A program made the translations under genes and the position numbers. The notes beneath the pieces are model-generated. The model did no database searches, was not told the origin of the DNA, and was given only the letters and a program-made list of their open reading frames with translations. From Hafnia psychrotolerans (GTDB lineage Bacteria; Pseudomonadota; Gammaproteobacteria; Enterobacterales; Enterobacteriaceae), in the NCBI RefSeq assembly GCF_014639435.1, contig NZ_BMFZ01000008.1:62001-126000 (forward strand): 64,000 nucleotides of DNA. Reading direction: 5' to 3'. How positions within the stretch are numbered: the first letter of the stretch is position 1; each line of letters begins with the position of its first letter. Positions 38,068 to 48,180 of this stretch are shown in pieces.

Positions 38068-39432
38068 GTGAACGACAACCAAATGACCCCACAGGAAAGC
38101 CGGGCGACATGGGGACTAGGAACCGTTTTCTCCTTACGCATGCTCGGTATGTTTATGGTTCTACCTGTCCTGACCACTTACGGTATGGCGCTGTCCGGTG
38201 CTACCGAAACCCTTATCGGCATTGCTATTGGCATCTACGGCCTGGCTCAGGCCATCTTTCAAATACCTTTCGGCCTGCTGTCTGACCGCGTGGGCCGCAA
38301 GCCGCTGATCGTTTTTGGTCTAATTATCTTCTGTATTGGCAGTGTGGTGGCAGCCTCCACAGAATCTATCTGGGGTGTGATCATTGGCCGCGCGATGCAG
38401 GGTTCAGGGGCGATTGCCGCCGCCGTAATGGCATTGCTTTCTGATCTGACACGCGAACAGAACCGCACCAAAGCCATGGCGTTCATTGGCATCAGTTTTG
38501 GGGTGACTTTCGCTATTGCCATGGTGCTCGGCCCGATCATCACCCATGCATGGGGATTGCACGCTCTGTTCTGGGCGATTACGGTACTGACATTGCTTGC
38601 CATCGTGATCACGCTTTTGGTGGTCCCCTCTCCTGCAACGCATCTACTCAACCGTGAATCGAGCATGGTTAAAGGGGGCTTTGGCAAAGTACTCTCCAAT
38701 GGCAAGCTGCTGAAACTAAACTTTGGCATTATGTGTTTGCATATCCTGCTGATGTCGAGTTTCGTGGTGCTGCCCCAGGTTATGGAGCTTGCGGGTTTCC
38801 CTCCCAGTGAACATTGGCGCGTCTATCTGGTTACCATGTTGGTGTCGTTCGTCGCTGTTATTCCGGTCATCATCTATGCTGAGAAAAAACGCCGCATGAA
38901 GCAGGTTTTCATGGGCTGCGTTGCGGTTCTTCTGCTGGCTGAACTGGTGTTGTGGTACGCCGGTTTGCATTTCTGGGGGATAATTGCCGGTATTCAGCTA
39001 TTCTTCCTGGCTTTTAACGTGATGGAAGCGATTTTGCCGTCTCTTATCAGCAAAGAATCCCCTGCCGGTTACAAAGGGACTGCGATGGGCATTTACTCCA
39101 CCAGCCAATTTATTGGGGTTGCCATCGGCGGCAGTTTGGGCGGTTATATTTACGGCAACGTCGGCGCCGGTGCCGTCTTCCTGATTTGCGCCGCTATTGC
39201 CACTGTCTGGCTGCTACTCAGTGCAACGATGACAGAGCCACCTTATGTCAGTAGCCTGCGGATCACACTCTCTGAGCTGGCCGTTAAAGATTCCGCGCTC
39301 GAAGCCAATATCAAAGCCCTGCCAGGCGTATCAGAAGCGGTGGTTGTTCCTGAGGAACTGAGTGCTTATGTGAAAGTCGATACTAAACAGACCAATCGAC
39401 AAACATTAGAACAACTGGTTGCTGCCGTCTGA
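38068..39432 (+). CDS. yajR: Major-facilitator efflux protein YajR
   Basis: A 454-aa MFS transporter with twelve transmembrane helices; motif A is in GLLSDRVGRKP. A soluble C-terminal YAM domain (about 390-454, ferredoxin-like: LRITLSELAVKDSALEANIK, PGVSEAVVVPEELSAYVKV) is characteristic of YajR. The start is probably a GTG (MNDNQMTPQE) by comparison with E. coli; ATG 38083 is an alternative. Substrate unknown. Confidence 0.94.
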   Translation: MNDNQMTPQESRATWGLGTVFSLRMLGMFMVLPVLTTYGMALSGATETLIGIAIGIYGLAQAIFQIPFGLLSDRVGRKPLIVFGLIIFCIGSVVAASTESIWGVIIGRAMQGSGAIAAAVMALLSDLTREQNRTKAMAFIGISFGVTFAIAMVLGPIITHAWGLHALFWAITVLTLLAIVITLLVVPSPATHLLNRESSMVKGGFGKVLSNGKLLKLNFGIMCLHILLMSSFVVLPQVMELAGFPPSEHWRVYLVTMLVSFVAVIPVIIYAEKKRRMKQVFMGCVAVLLLAELVLWYAGLHFWGIIAGIQLFFLAFNVMEAILPSLISKESPAGYKGTAMGIYSTSQFIGVAIGGSLGGYIYGNVGAGAVFLICAAIATVWLLLSATMTEPPYVSSLRITLSELAVKDSALEANIKALPGVSEAVVVPEELSAYVKVDTKQTNRQTLEQLVAAV

Positions 39433-39449
39433 CGGCATAGCCAATGAAT

Positions 39450-39480
39450 AAAAAGGACGCTAACCTCAGCGTCCTTTTTT
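39450..39480. terminator. Bidirectional terminator between yajR and yajQ
   Basis: AAAAAGGACGCT and AGCGTCCTTTTTT pair around AACCTC, between convergent genes. Confidence 0.88.
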
Positions 39481-39499
39481 CATTTATAGGGTAGCAAAA

Positions 39500-39991
39500 T
39501 CAGTCGCGGAAATTTTTGAACTGGAATGGCTGGCCCAGATCACCACCACGCACCAGCGCCATCACCGCCTGTAAATCATCACGCGCTTTGCCTGTCACGC
39601 GAACTTCCTCACCCTGGACCTGCGCCTGTACTTTTATTTTGCTGTCTTTGATCAGTTTAACGATCTTCTTGGCCAGCATGGCTTCAATACCAGAATGCAG
39701 TTTGGCGGTAACACTGTAAGTTTTACCGCTGTGCTCCATCTGCTCAGGCACATCAAGTGATCCACCTTCAATCCCACGTTTTGCCAGTTTTTCGCGCAAG
39801 ATATCCACCAGTTGGCTAACCTGAAAATCAGATTCGCTGGCAGCCTTGATCGACTCGTCCTTTTCGTTAAGCTCGAAACTGGCAGAAACATTGCGAAAAT
39901 CCCAGCGAGTGGTCAGTTCACGGCTGGCATTATCGACCGCGTTGCGGACTTCCTGCATGTCTATTTCGGAAACAATGTCGAATGACGGCAT
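39500..39991 (-). CDS. yajQ: YajQ, nucleotide-binding protein
   Basis: A 163-aa UPF0234 protein with two ferredoxin-like halves: [20 protein letters not shown] and later [20 protein letters not shown]. Family members bind tRNA/nucleotides, and the Xanthomonas homologue binds cyclic di-GMP. Cytoplasmic. Transcribed alone on the minus strand. Confidence 0.95.
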   Translation of the reverse strand: MPSFDIVSEIDMQEVRNAVDNASRELTTRWDFRNVSASFELNEKDESIKAASESDFQVSQLVDILREKLAKRGIEGGSLDVPEQMEHSGKTYSVTAKLHSGIEAMLAKKIVKLIKDSKIKVQAQVQGEEVRVTGKARDDLQAVMALVRGGDLGQPFQFKNFRD

Positions 39992-40250
39992 AATCGCTTC
40001 TCCCTGGGGTATTAACCCATGTCGTTATGATGATAAGTCGTTTGATGGCGTGCATAATACCGCCTTCGCCCTTTTATGCCAAAAACAAGCCACAACGATT
40101 TGCCGATAGAAGCCCAAACAGACAATAAAACCCCAAAAAAATGTGACACACTGCACAAACAGCTATGCTGAAAAATACAAATAAGAAACAAATAAGCAAC
40201 ATTAAATTCGATTTACTGAGTGCGTTCGATTCAATTACTCAGGAGGAATA

Positions 40251-41162
40251 ATGAAGATCACAGTACTTGGCTGCGGTGCTTTAGGGCAGCTTTGGCTTTC
40301 AGCCCTATATGAGCAAGGCCATGATGTTCAGGGTTGGATCCGCATTCAACAGCCTTTTGTTGCCGTTAACGTTATTACGCCCGATGGCAACGCTTTTAAC
40401 CGCAACCTTCCTACTAATGATCCGCAACATTTAGCCGAAAGCGAACTGCTTCTGGTTACGCTCAAAGCATGGCAAGTCTCAGGCGCAGTCAGCGCATTGA
40501 TGCCTAAGCTCAATAACAATTGCACCTTGCTGCTGCTGAACAACGGCATGGGTGCGGTAGAGGAGTTACCGGTCAACCGTTTCCCCATTTTACAAGGTGC
40601 GACAACCCATGCCGCCCGCCATGAGGGCAATTCAATTACCCATGTGGCCAGCGGCGTAACACATATTGGTCCCGCTTCTGCGCGCGGTGCGGCGGCAAGC
40701 CATTTGGCTGATATTTTGCACAACGCTCTGCCTGACGTCGCCTGGCACGATAACATCTATCCTTCCCTGTGGAATAAGCTGGCGGTTAACTGCGTGATTA
40801 ATCCGCTTACCGCAGTGCATAACTGTACCAATGGCGAGCTTATTGCTTACCCGAATGAAATCGAAAAGATCTGCGCGGAAGTCGCTGACATTATGGCCAT
40901 TGAAGGTTATGAGACTCACGCAGAGTCTCTGCTGAGTTATATCTATCAGGTGATTGACACCACCTCGGCCAATCATTCGTCCATGTTGCAAGACATCCGT
41001 AATCAACGTCATACCGAAGTTGACTATATTACGGGTTATATTATTCGCCGCGCACGTAAGCACGGACTATCCATACCGGTGAATATGCGCTTATTTGAGA
41101 TGATTAAAAGAAAGGAAAATGACTATGAGCGTTTCAGTTCTGGTCTGCCTGGCACCTGGTAG
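40251..41162 (+). CDS. panE: 2-Dehydropantoate 2-reductase
   Basis: A 303-aa NADPH-dependent ketopantoate reductase of pantothenate and CoA synthesis. The Rossmann motif [10 protein letters not shown] is at residues 4-13, and the catalytic lysine lies in [25 protein letters not shown] precedes the start. Its 3' end overlaps yajL, so both are probably co-expressed. Confidence 0.96.
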   Translation: MKITVLGCGALGQLWLSALYEQGHDVQGWIRIQQPFVAVNVITPDGNAFNRNLPTNDPQHLAESELLLVTLKAWQVSGAVSALMPKLNNNCTLLLLNNGMGAVEELPVNRFPILQGATTHAARHEGNSITHVASGVTHIGPASARGAAASHLADILHNALPDVAWHDNIYPSLWNKLAVNCVINPLTAVHNCTNGELIAYPNEIEKICAEVADIMAIEGYETHAESLLSYIYQVIDTTSANHSSMLQDIRNQRHTEVDYITGYIIRRARKHGLSIPVNMRLFEMIKRKENDYERFSSGLPGTW

Positions 41163-41730
41163 TGAAGAGATCGAAGCAGTAACCGCCATCGATTTACTGG
41201 TCCGCGCGGGTGTCACCGTAACGACAGCCAGCGTCGCGGGTGACGGCAATCTGGAGATCCGCTGCTCACGCGGGGTTCGCATTTTGGCGGATGCCGCACT
41301 CGTTGACGTGGCAGACAATCATTTTGATGCCCTTGTCTTGCCCGGTGGCATTAAAGGTGCGGAGTGTTTCCGAGATAGCCCACTGCTGGTCGAAACGATC
41401 CGTCAGACGCATTTTGCCGGAAAGATTGTGGCCGCTATCTGTGCCGCCCCGGCACTGGTGCTGGAGTACCATGACCTGTTCCCGATTGCCAACATGACCG
41501 GTTTTCCTACGCTAAAAGATAACATTTCACCGTCAAAATGGTCCGACCGGCGGGTCATGCACGATCCGCGCGTCAATCTGCTGACCAGCCAAGGGCCGGG
41601 CAGCGCAATGGAATTCACGCTTAAATTGATTGAACTGCTGCTTGGCAGACCTAAAGCTGCCGAAATCGCAGCACAGCTGGTCATGTCACCGGGGATTTAT
41701 AATTTTACCGATGAAGGCGCACGTGAATAA
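41125..41730 (+). CDS. yajL: YajL (DJ-1/ThiJ family) protein
   Basis: A 201-aa DJ-1 superfamily protein. The reactive cysteine is in [11 protein letters not shown], and the glutamate that activates it is in [11 protein letters not shown]. In E. coli it is a redox-sensing chaperone with reported deglycase activity against methylglyoxal adducts, which is debated. [12 protein letters not shown] (41125) matches E. coli; ATG 41119 is also in frame. It overlaps panE by 38 bases. Confidence 0.94.
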   Translation: MSVSVLVCLAPGSEEIEAVTAIDLLVRAGVTVTTASVAGDGNLEIRCSRGVRILADAALVDVADNHFDALVLPGGIKGAECFRDSPLLVETIRQTHFAGKIVAAICAAPALVLEYHDLFPIANMTGFPTLKDNISPSKWSDRRVMHDPRVNLLTSQGPGSAMEFTLKLIELLLGRPKAAEIAAQLVMSPGIYNFTDEGARE

Positions 41731-41771
41731 CCGCCGCCTCTTTTTGCCTCTATAAATCCGCATAAAAAGCA

Positions 41772-42341
41772 TTATTGGGCTGTTGCCGGCACTTGCTGGA
41801 CAGGCTCAGGGACAGCAATATGATGCAAACGGATAAAACCCAGTGTTTCAAGGCGGATATTACGGAAACTGACGTCGAGTGTTTGCTCCGCGCTCGGCAA
41901 GAGGGTTGGTGAACTCATGAGCTTCTGCGTCTGCATATCCACGGTTAAAGGCTTACCCGTTACCGGATCCAACTGTCCCCAGTCCAACGATGCGGTGAAC
42001 ATCGGCAATGGTTGGCCCGAGATGTTCTTGATATGCAAAATACCCTGAACACCGTTGGTGTCAGAAACCAGATTGGTCAGAGAAACGTTAAGTGCGCCAA
42101 TCTCGCCTTTCAGCACCGCTGCACTTTTGGCCGCAGGAAGAAGATACAAACCGTCGGTAGACTGGCGGTTTAGTGTCGTTTGTTGTTCGAGCGCGCTGGC
42201 TAAATCAGTCAAACGACCTAATTTTTGATTCAATTGGCCGACTTCGGATTTCAATTCCGGTAATTGCGGATTTTTCTGAGCGCAACCTGTCACTGTCAGC
42301 AGGGCTGAAACTGCAAGTGTGGCGAAAAAATATCTTTTCAT
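41772..42341 (-). CDS. yajI: DUF3251 lipoprotein YajI
   Basis: A 189-aa lipoprotein. MKRYFFATLAVSALLTVTGC carries the lipobox VTGC. Residues about 25-70 form a coiled-coil-like heptad region (LKSEVGQLNQKLGRLTDLAS), and the remainder is beta-rich DUF3251. Function unknown. I start at 42341, where AAGGAA is upstream; the 17-residue longer frame would bury the signal. Convergent with yajL and divergent from nrdR. Confidence 0.9.
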   Translation of the reverse strand: MKRYFFATLAVSALLTVTGCAQKNPQLPELKSEVGQLNQKLGRLTDLASALEQQTTLNRQSTDGLYLLPAAKSAAVLKGEIGALNVSLTNLVSDTNGVQGILHIKNISGQPLPMFTASLDWGQLDPVTGKPLTVDMQTQKLMSSPTLLPSAEQTLDVSFRNIRLETLGFIRLHHIAVPEPVQQVPATAQ

Positions 42342-42545
42342 TTCAGTGAGTTCCTTTTCCTCTACCCTTTCATTTCTCATCAGCCAAGGCATCTAAAGTC
42401 ATACTGCGGCTGGGGTGAATGCCTTAGTGACACTCTCGCGGGTGGCTAAGTTTAACCCAATGCCAGCCAAAGTAGCGACAGCCTTTGTTGTCGTGCCACT
42501 TCGCGCTAAACTAGGGGCCAATCGGGTCCGCCATCAGGAAGTGCT

Positions 42546-42995
42546 ATGCATTGCCCATTTTGTGCTGCTGTTGATACGAAAGTCATCGATTCCCGCTTGG
42601 TCGGTGATGGGTCACAAGTTCGGCGTCGCCGACAATGTGTGGTATGCCATGAACGCTTTACCACATTTGAAGTGGCTGAACTGGTGATGCCACGGGTCAT
42701 TAAAAGTAATGAAGTTCGTGAACCCTTCAATGAAGATAAGCTGCGCAGCGGTTTCCTGAAAGCTCTGGAAAAACGGCCTGTGAGTTCTGACAATGTTGAA
42801 ACTGCCATCAGCCATATTAAGTCGCAGCTACGCGCCACTGGCGAGCGGGAAGTCCCCGCTAAGATGATCGGTAATCTGGTGATGGATGCGCTCAAAGGGC
42901 TGGATAAAGTCGCATACATTCGTTTTGCTTCGGTTTACCGCAGCTTTGAAGATATCCGTGAATTCGGCGAAGAAATCGCCCGCCTGCAGGATTGA
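42546..42995 (+). CDS. nrdR: Transcriptional repressor NrdR
   Basis: A 149-aa ATP/dATP-sensing repressor of ribonucleotide reductase genes. The zinc ribbon has CPFC at residues 3-6 and CVVC at 31-34, followed by the ATP-cone domain ([33 protein letters not shown]). First gene of the conserved nrdR-ribD-ribH-nusB cluster. Confidence 0.97.
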   Translation: MHCPFCAAVDTKVIDSRLVGDGSQVRRRRQCVVCHERFTTFEVAELVMPRVIKSNEVREPFNEDKLRSGFLKALEKRPVSSDNVETAISHIKSQLRATGEREVPAKMIGNLVMDALKGLDKVAYIRFASVYRSFEDIREFGEEIARLQD

Positions 42996-43003
42996 GGACC
43001 GTT

Positions 43004-44128
43004 ATGCTCGTTGAACAGTTACACGCCGATGAGAAATACATGGCGCGCGCATTTGAACTTGCCCGACTTGGCCGTTTCACAACGATGCCCAATCCTAATG
43101 TCGGATGTGTGATTGTCCGTGATGGGGAGATTGTCGGAGAAGGCTACCATCTGCGCGCGGGGGAACCTCACGCAGAAGTCCATGCATTGCGCATGGCGGG
43201 TGACCGGGCTCAAGGTGCCACCGCTTTCGTCACGCTAGAGCCTTGCAGTCATCATGGCCGTACGCCTCCCTGTGCTGATGCGTTAGTGGCTGCGGGCGTC
43301 ACACGGGTTGTTGCCTCTATGCAGGACCCTAATCCGGAAGTGGCGGGACGCGGACTTTACCGCCTCAGACAAGCGGGTATTGATGTCAGTCATGGGCTGA
43401 TGCACAGCGAGGCCGAAGCGACCAATCTTGGTTTTCTCAAGCGCATGCGTACGGGTTTTCCTTATGTACAATTGAAAATGGCGGCTTCACTTGATGGCCG
43501 CACGGCGATGGCATCGGGTGAAAGCCAGTGGATCACCTCCTCCGCCGCACGCGCTGACGTACAGAATTTTCGCGCTCAAAGCTCGGCGATCCTTAGTTCC
43601 AGCGCCACGGTGCTGGCAGATAACCCGTCTCTTAATGTGCGCTGGAGCGAACTCGATAGCAGTACCCAAAGTATTTATCCGCACGAGAATCTGCGCCAGC
43701 CGCTACGTATTATTATCGACAGCCAAAACCGCGTGACACCGCAGCATAAGCTGGTCAATCAGCCAGGTGATACCTGGCTGGCACGTTTGCAGGTTGATGC
43801 AATGATCTGGCCGGAATCGACTCAGCAATGGGTGGTACCAGGGCGTGACAATCGTGTCGATCTCGTCCTGATGATGATGATGCTGGCTAAGCGCCAGGTG
43901 AATTCTATTTGGGTTGAAGCCGGTGCCGAACTTGCTGGTGCCCTTCTGCAGGCCGGTCTGGTCGATGAGCTGATCATTTATATGGCACCGAAATTACTCG
44001 GGGACAGCGGGCGGGCGCTCTGTATGCTGCCAGGTTTGCAAAGTCTCCGCGATGCGCCAGAATTCACTTTCAGCGATGTGCGCCAGGTCGGGCCTGATTT
44101 ACGCCTGCGTATGAAACCGTCAAACTGA
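43004..44128 (+). CDS. ribD: Bifunctional riboflavin biosynthesis deaminase/reductase RibD
   Basis: A 374-aa enzyme performing the second and third steps of riboflavin synthesis. The N-terminal deaminase has zinc ligands in PHAEVHAL and LEPCSHHGRTPPC; the C-terminal reductase (from about 150) includes LKMAASLDGRTAMASGES and NSIWVEAGAELAGALLQ. Start 43004 has a GAGGA box five bases upstream; the frame could begin at 42992 inside nrdR, but I think not. Confidence 0.96.
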   Translation: MLVEQLHADEKYMARAFELARLGRFTTMPNPNVGCVIVRDGEIVGEGYHLRAGEPHAEVHALRMAGDRAQGATAFVTLEPCSHHGRTPPCADALVAAGVTRVVASMQDPNPEVAGRGLYRLRQAGIDVSHGLMHSEAEATNLGFLKRMRTGFPYVQLKMAASLDGRTAMASGESQWITSSAARADVQNFRAQSSAILSSSATVLADNPSLNVRWSELDSSTQSIYPHENLRQPLRIIIDSQNRVTPQHKLVNQPGDTWLARLQVDAMIWPESTQQWVVPGRDNRVDLVLMMMMLAKRQVNSIWVEAGAELAGALLQAGLVDELIIYMAPKLLGDSGRALCMLPGLQSLRDAPEFTFSDVRQVGPDLRLRMKPSN

Positions 44129-44309
44129 CGTGATACCTCATCGTTAGCTGACAAGTATGTCCTCCATATGCAATATCCCTTTGTCTGGCATGGGTTAATA
44201 AATCGCATGTCCAGACATGCGAATAATATGATAGAATCCGCCCCCCTGCGGCTGGGCCAGGCTGGGGTTGTTAAAAGCTATACTCTTGAACCCAATTAAA
44301 GGAAAACCT

Positions 44310-44780
44310 ATGAACGTTATCGAAGGTGTTGTCGCCACACCGAACGCGCGCGTAGCAATCGCTATTGCCCGTTTCAACAATTTTATCAACGACAGCCTGC
44401 TTTCCGGCGCGATCGATGCATTGAAACGAATTGGTCAGGTTAGCGACGACAACATCACTGTTGTGTGGGTCCCTGGCGCTTATGAACTGCCTTTGGCTAC
44501 CCGTGCACTGGCGAACACCGGCAAATACGATGCCGTGATCGCACTGGGTACCGTCATCCGTGGGGGCACTGCCCATTTCGAATTCGTTGCGGGTGAATGT
44601 AGCTCTGGCCTGTCCAGTGTTGCCATGAGCAGCGAAATCCCGGTTGCGTTTGGTGTGCTGACGACTGAAAGTATTGAGCAAGCCATTGAACGTGCGGGGA
44701 CAAAAGCCGGTAATAAAGGCGCTGAAGCTGCCCTGACCGCGCTTGAAATGATTAATGTTATCAAGGCTATTAAGGCCTGA
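44310..44780 (+). CDS. ribH: 6,7-Dimethyl-8-ribityllumazine synthase
   Basis: The 156-aa penultimate riboflavin enzyme, same length as E. coli RibE/Rib[29 protein letters not shown] and [14 protein letters not shown] form the active site; the conserved His is in the last. AAAGG precedes the ATG at 44310. No FMN riboswitch is visible in the 180 bases after ribD. Confidence 0.97.
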   Translation: MNVIEGVVATPNARVAIAIARFNNFINDSLLSGAIDALKRIGQVSDDNITVVWVPGAYELPLATRALANTGKYDAVIALGTVIRGGTAHFEFVAGECSSGLSSVAMSSEIPVAFGVLTTESIEQAIERAGTKAGNKGAEAALTALEMINVIKAIKA

Positions 44781-44800
44781 ATCTAGTTAAGGGGAAATCC

Positions 44801-45217
44801 GTGAAACCTGCTGCTCGTCGCCGCGCCCGTGAATGTGCCGTACAGGCAATTTACTCCTGGCAGTTGTCGAAAAATGACATCGCCGATGTTGAATTAGAAT
44901 TCTTGACTGAGCAGGATGTCAAAGATGTCGACATCACCTATTTCCGCGAGTTACTGACTGGTGTTGCCACCAATGCTGAGAAACTTGATGCGCTGATGGC
45001 TCCGTACCTCTCCCGTCAACTCGAAGAACTCGGTCAGGTGGAAAGAGCGATTTTGCGTCTGGCGCTGTTCGAGCTAAGCAAACGTCAGGATGTCCCGTAC
45101 AAAGTCGCTATCAACGAAGCGATCGAATTGGCGAAAACCTTCGGTGCAGAAGACAGTCACAAATTTGTGAACGGCGTGCTGGATAAAGCTGGCCCACACA
45201 TTCGCACTAAGAAGTAA
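44801..45217 (+). CDS. nusB: Transcription antitermination factor NusB
   Basis: A 138-aa all-helical protein that binds boxA RNA with NusE (S10) in rRNA antitermination. [20 protein letters not shown] and the C-terminal [21 protein letters not shown] are diagnostic. Start is GTG, as in E. coli nusB, with AAGGGG upstream. 20 bases after ribH. Confidence 0.97.
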   Translation: MKPAARRRARECAVQAIYSWQLSKNDIADVELEFLTEQDVKDVDITYFRELLTGVATNAEKLDALMAPYLSRQLEELGQVERAILRLALFELSKRQDVPYKVAINEAIELAKTFGAEDSHKFVNGVLDKAGPHIRTKK

Positions 45218-45294
45218 CTGAAAGTCTGTTAGTCATGCAATTCGTTGATAATGATGAGACATTATGTTGTTTAACATGGGCGTTGACTAACCTG

Positions 45295-45318
45295 TTAAGG
45301 CCGGATATCCGGCCTTAA
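45295..45318. repeat. 24-bp perfect palindrome between nusB and thiL
   Basis: TTAAGGCCGGATATCCGGCCTTAA is fully self-complementary with no mismatch. No T-run follows, so as a terminator it would be atypical. It lies 78 bases after nusB and 92 before thiL. Confidence 0.6.
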
Positions 45319-45409
45319 TTCATTCTATCTCTCCCTCATTCTTCAGGTTGCCGACGTGTAGGCATCAAGCATCCCGAATGATGTGGGTGACACGATCTGG
45401 AATTGTACT

Positions 45410-46396
45410 ATGGCATGCGGCGAATTTGATTTAATAGCGCGCTATTTTAACCGGTATCGAACCACACGCCGGGATGTACAGTTAGGCATTGGCGACGATT
45501 GCGCCCTGCTGACTGTTGCGGAAAAGCAGCTATTGGCAGTAAGTACCGATACCCTGGTAGAAGGCATTCATTTTCTCAAGACCATTGATCCGGCTGACCT
45601 TGGCTACAAGGCGCTGGCGGTGAACCTTAGCGATCTGGCTGCGATGGGAGCCGATCCTGCCTGGGTTTCTTTGGCGCTGACCTTACCAGAAGTCAATACT
45701 GACTGGCTTGAAGCCTTCAGTGACAGCCTGTTTGAACAATTAAACTATTACGGCATGCAGCTAATCGGCGGTGATACTACCCGCGGACCGCTCAGCATGA
45801 CCCTGACTATTCAGGGATTGATTCCCATGGATCGCGCACTAACGCGTGCTGGTGCGCACGTTGGTGACTGGCTCTTCGTCACCGGGTCATTGGGTGACAG
45901 CGCTGCCGGCCTGGCGATTTTGCTCAAACAGCTGGAAGTCAGCGATGAACAGCACCGTCAGGTCCTGCTACAACGCCATTTGCGTCCGATGCCGCGTATT
46001 CTGCAAGGTCAGGCACTGCGCGATCTCGCCACTTCTGCTATTGATATCTCTGATGGGCTGATTGCGGATCTGCAACACATTCTTACCGCCAGTGGCTGTG
46101 GCGTTCGTCTTGATCTTGACGCGCTGCCGCTATCAGACTCCCTGCTCGCCAGTGTCGACAAAGAACAGGCGTTGAAATGGGCGCTGACCGGTGGCGAAGA
46201 TTATGAACTCTGCTTTACCGTTCCGGAAATCAACCGTGGCGCGCTAGATGTCGCACTAAGCCATCTGGGTGTCGATGTTACCTGTATCGGCCAGATAGCT
46301 CCGCTTTCCGAAGGCATGAAGTTTATGCGTTCAGGCGCACCGGTTGAACTGGACTGGCACGGGTTTGATCACTTTGCTGCAGGAGAAAGCGTGTGA
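45410..46396 (+). CDS. thiL: Thiamine-monophosphate kinase
   Basis: A 328-aa enzyme that phosphorylates thiamin monophosphate to the active diphosphate. [35 protein letters not shown] and [13 protein letters not shown] hold the metal-binding aspartates. Start at [13 protein letters not shown] (45410) is by homology; a frame from 45383 adds nine residues. Confidence 0.97.
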   Translation: MACGEFDLIARYFNRYRTTRRDVQLGIGDDCALLTVAEKQLLAVSTDTLVEGIHFLKTIDPADLGYKALAVNLSDLAAMGADPAWVSLALTLPEVNTDWLEAFSDSLFEQLNYYGMQLIGGDTTRGPLSMTLTIQGLIPMDRALTRAGAHVGDWLFVTGSLGDSAAGLAILLKQLEVSDEQHRQVLLQRHLRPMPRILQGQALRDLATSAIDISDGLIADLQHILTASGCGVRLDLDALPLSDSLLASVDKEQALKWALTGGEDYELCFTVPEINRGALDVALSHLGVDVTCIGQIAPLSEGMKFMRSGAPVELDWHGFDHFAAGESV

Positions 46397-46968
46397 CGAA
46401 CGAACAAAAACCTATCGGACATAAAAAGCGACCGGCAAATTACAAAGGTAAAACCGGCGACCACGTTCAAGACATGGCGGCGGCGAAAAAACGTCTGAAT
46501 TTACGCAACCCATGGCATTTACTGGCCACTGGTTTTGGCAGTGGTCTGTTTCCTGTAGGCCCCGGTACGGCAGGTTCTATTGCCGCCATTCCTTTTTGGA
46601 TACTGCTGACCTATCTGCCATGGCAGCTCTATTCGCTGGTGGTGATGTTCAGTATCTGCATCGGCGTCTATCTTTGTCGTCAGACCGCCAGAGATATGCG
46701 CGTGCACGATCATGGCAGCATTGTTTGGGACGAGTTCGTTGGGATGTGGATCACTCTGATGGCATTACCGACCAATGACTGGCAGTGGGTGCTGGCCGGC
46801 TTCGTCATTTTCCGAATTCTGGATATCTGGAAACCCTGGCCAATCCGCTGGTTTGACCGCAACGTTCAGGGCGGTATGGGAATTATGATTGATGACGTAG
46901 TGGCAGGTATTATCGCCGCGGGGGTTATCTTTCTTATCGGTCATCACTGGCCGCTCGGCCTGTTCTGA
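46393..46968 (+). CDS. pgpA: Phosphatidylglycerophosphatase A
   Basis: A 191-aa membrane phosphatase of phosphatidylglycerol synthesis. [20 protein letters not shown] and [17 protein letters not shown] are the family signatures; four transmembrane helices. The likely start is GTG 46393, overlapping the thiL stop by four bases. The N-terminal 35 residues are lysine-rich and about 20 longer than E. coli PgpA; ATG 46474 (MAAAKKRLN) could be an alternative start. Confidence 0.94.
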   Translation: MTNEQKPIGHKKRPANYKGKTGDHVQDMAAAKKRLNLRNPWHLLATGFGSGLFPVGPGTAGSIAAIPFWILLTYLPWQLYSLVVMFSICIGVYLCRQTARDMRVHDHGSIVWDEFVGMWITLMALPTNDWQWVLAGFVIFRILDIWKPWPIRWFDRNVQGGMGIMIDDVVAGIIAAGVIFLIGHHWPLGLF

Positions 46969-46982
46969 TCTCCGTTGGATGA

Positions 46983-47023
46983 TGAAAAAAAAGCGCTGAC
47001 GTGTGACGTCCAGCGCTTTTTTT
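46983..47023. terminator. Bidirectional terminator between pgpA and yajO
   Basis: AAAAAAAAGCGCTGACGT and ACGTCCAGCGCTTTTTTT pair with one mismatch around a short loop. Convergent genes on each side. Confidence 0.88.
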
Positions 47024-47045
47024 ATCTATGCCCGGTTGAAACCCG

Positions 47046-48020
47046 TTATTGGAAACCGGTCGCCGCGTGTGGCTGGTAGGCCATTTCCAGTTCGGCGATC
47101 TCTTCCATCGACAGTGTTACCTGCAATGCTGCAATTGCGTCATCAAGATGCTCGGTGCGCGAAACGCCGATGATAGGCGCGGTGACCACCGGCTTAGCGA
47201 GCAACCAGGCTAGCGCTATCTGAGCGCGGGGCACGTTGTGATCTTCGGCTACTTTGGCAACACGCTCAGCAATTTTCGCATCAGCGACGTCGGTGGCGTC
47301 ATAGAGTTGGCCGGCAAATTTGTCAGAGACCGAACGGGCCGTTGTTTCTCCCCATGGACGGGTTAATTTACCACGTGCCAGCGGACTCCATGGCAGCACC
47401 GCGATATTTTCATGCAGGCAAAGCGGATGCATCTCATGTTCCTCTTCACGCTGGATCAAGTTGTATTGATCTTGCATCGAAACAAATTGTGCCCAGCCAT
47501 GTTGCGCGGAGACTTCCAGTGCCTGTTCGAACTGATGAGCATGCATGGATGAGGCTCCGATATAGCGTGCTTTCCCGGCTTTCACGACGTCATTGAGTGC
47601 TTCCAGCGTTTCTTCTATTGGTGTCTCGTAATCCCAACGGTGTATTTGCAGTAGGTCAACATAGTCCATGCCGAGGCGCGTCAGGCTGTCATCAATGGAT
47701 TGCATAATGGAAGCACGAGACAGGCCAGGCTTGAGGCCAGTGACCGCGTGATACACTTTCGTCGCGACGATAACATTGTCCCGTTGGGCGAAATCGCGTA
47801 GCGCACGTCCCACAATCTCTTCACTGCTGCCGTCGGAATAGCTGTTGGCGGTATCAAAGAAGTTAATGCCGGCATCCAGGGCTTGTTTAATTATCGGGCG
47901 ACTGCTCTCTTCTGGCAGCGTCCAGGCGTGGGTTCCACGATCCGGTTCACCAAAGGTCATGCAGCCGAGACACAAGCGCGATACCTTAAGATCTGTTTTT
48001 CCGAAGGTAATAAATTGCAT
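47046..48020 (-). CDS. yajO: Aldo-keto reductase YajO
   Basis: A 324-aa TIM-barrel oxidoreductase, same length as E. coli YajO. The catalytic tetrad is in FFDTANSYSDGSSEE (Asp, Tyr), VATKV (Lys) and LLQIHRWD (His). NADPH-dependent; a role in xylulose/deoxyxylulose-related metabolism has been proposed for the E. coli protein, and it lies next to dxs. ATG 48020 has AGGAGG four bases upstream; a GTG at 48023 is too close. Confidence 0.94.
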   Translation of the reverse strand: MQFITFGKTDLKVSRLCLGCMTFGEPDRGTHAWTLPEESSRPIIKQALDAGINFFDTANSYSDGSSEEIVGRALRDFAQRDNVIVATKVYHAVTGLKPGLSRASIMQSIDDSLTRLGMDYVDLLQIHRWDYETPIEETLEALNDVVKAGKARYIGASSMHAHQFEQALEVSAQHGWAQFVSMQDQYNLIQREEEHEMHPLCLHENIAVLPWSPLARGKLTRPWGETTARSVSDKFAGQLYDATDVADAKIAERVAKVAEDHNVPRAQIALAWLLAKPVVTAPIIGVSRTEHLDDAIAALQVTLSMEEIAELEMAYQPHAATGFQ

Positions 48021-48126
48021 CACTCCTCCTGATTTTTATTCTCGTCAGTGAAAAAGTTAAATACTTAGCACGCTATAACTGTAGTTCACGATAAAGCAAA
48101 AGTGGGGGATGACGAAAAAGAAGAGG

Positions 48127-48158
48127 AAAATCCCTCCTTTTGCTGACAGAGGGATTTT
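48127..48158 (-). terminator. Terminator after dxs
   Basis: AGAAAATCCCTCTGTCAGCA pairs back through AGGAGGGATTTTCC on the minus strand, about 25 bases after dxs. Confidence 0.75.
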
Positions 48159-48180
48159 CTAATGAGGTCAGTATGTTGGG

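Noticed and set aside
44129-44309. FMN riboswitch before ribH
   Set aside because: The conserved RFN-element blocks are not found, and the gap is only 180 bases within a conserved cluster.
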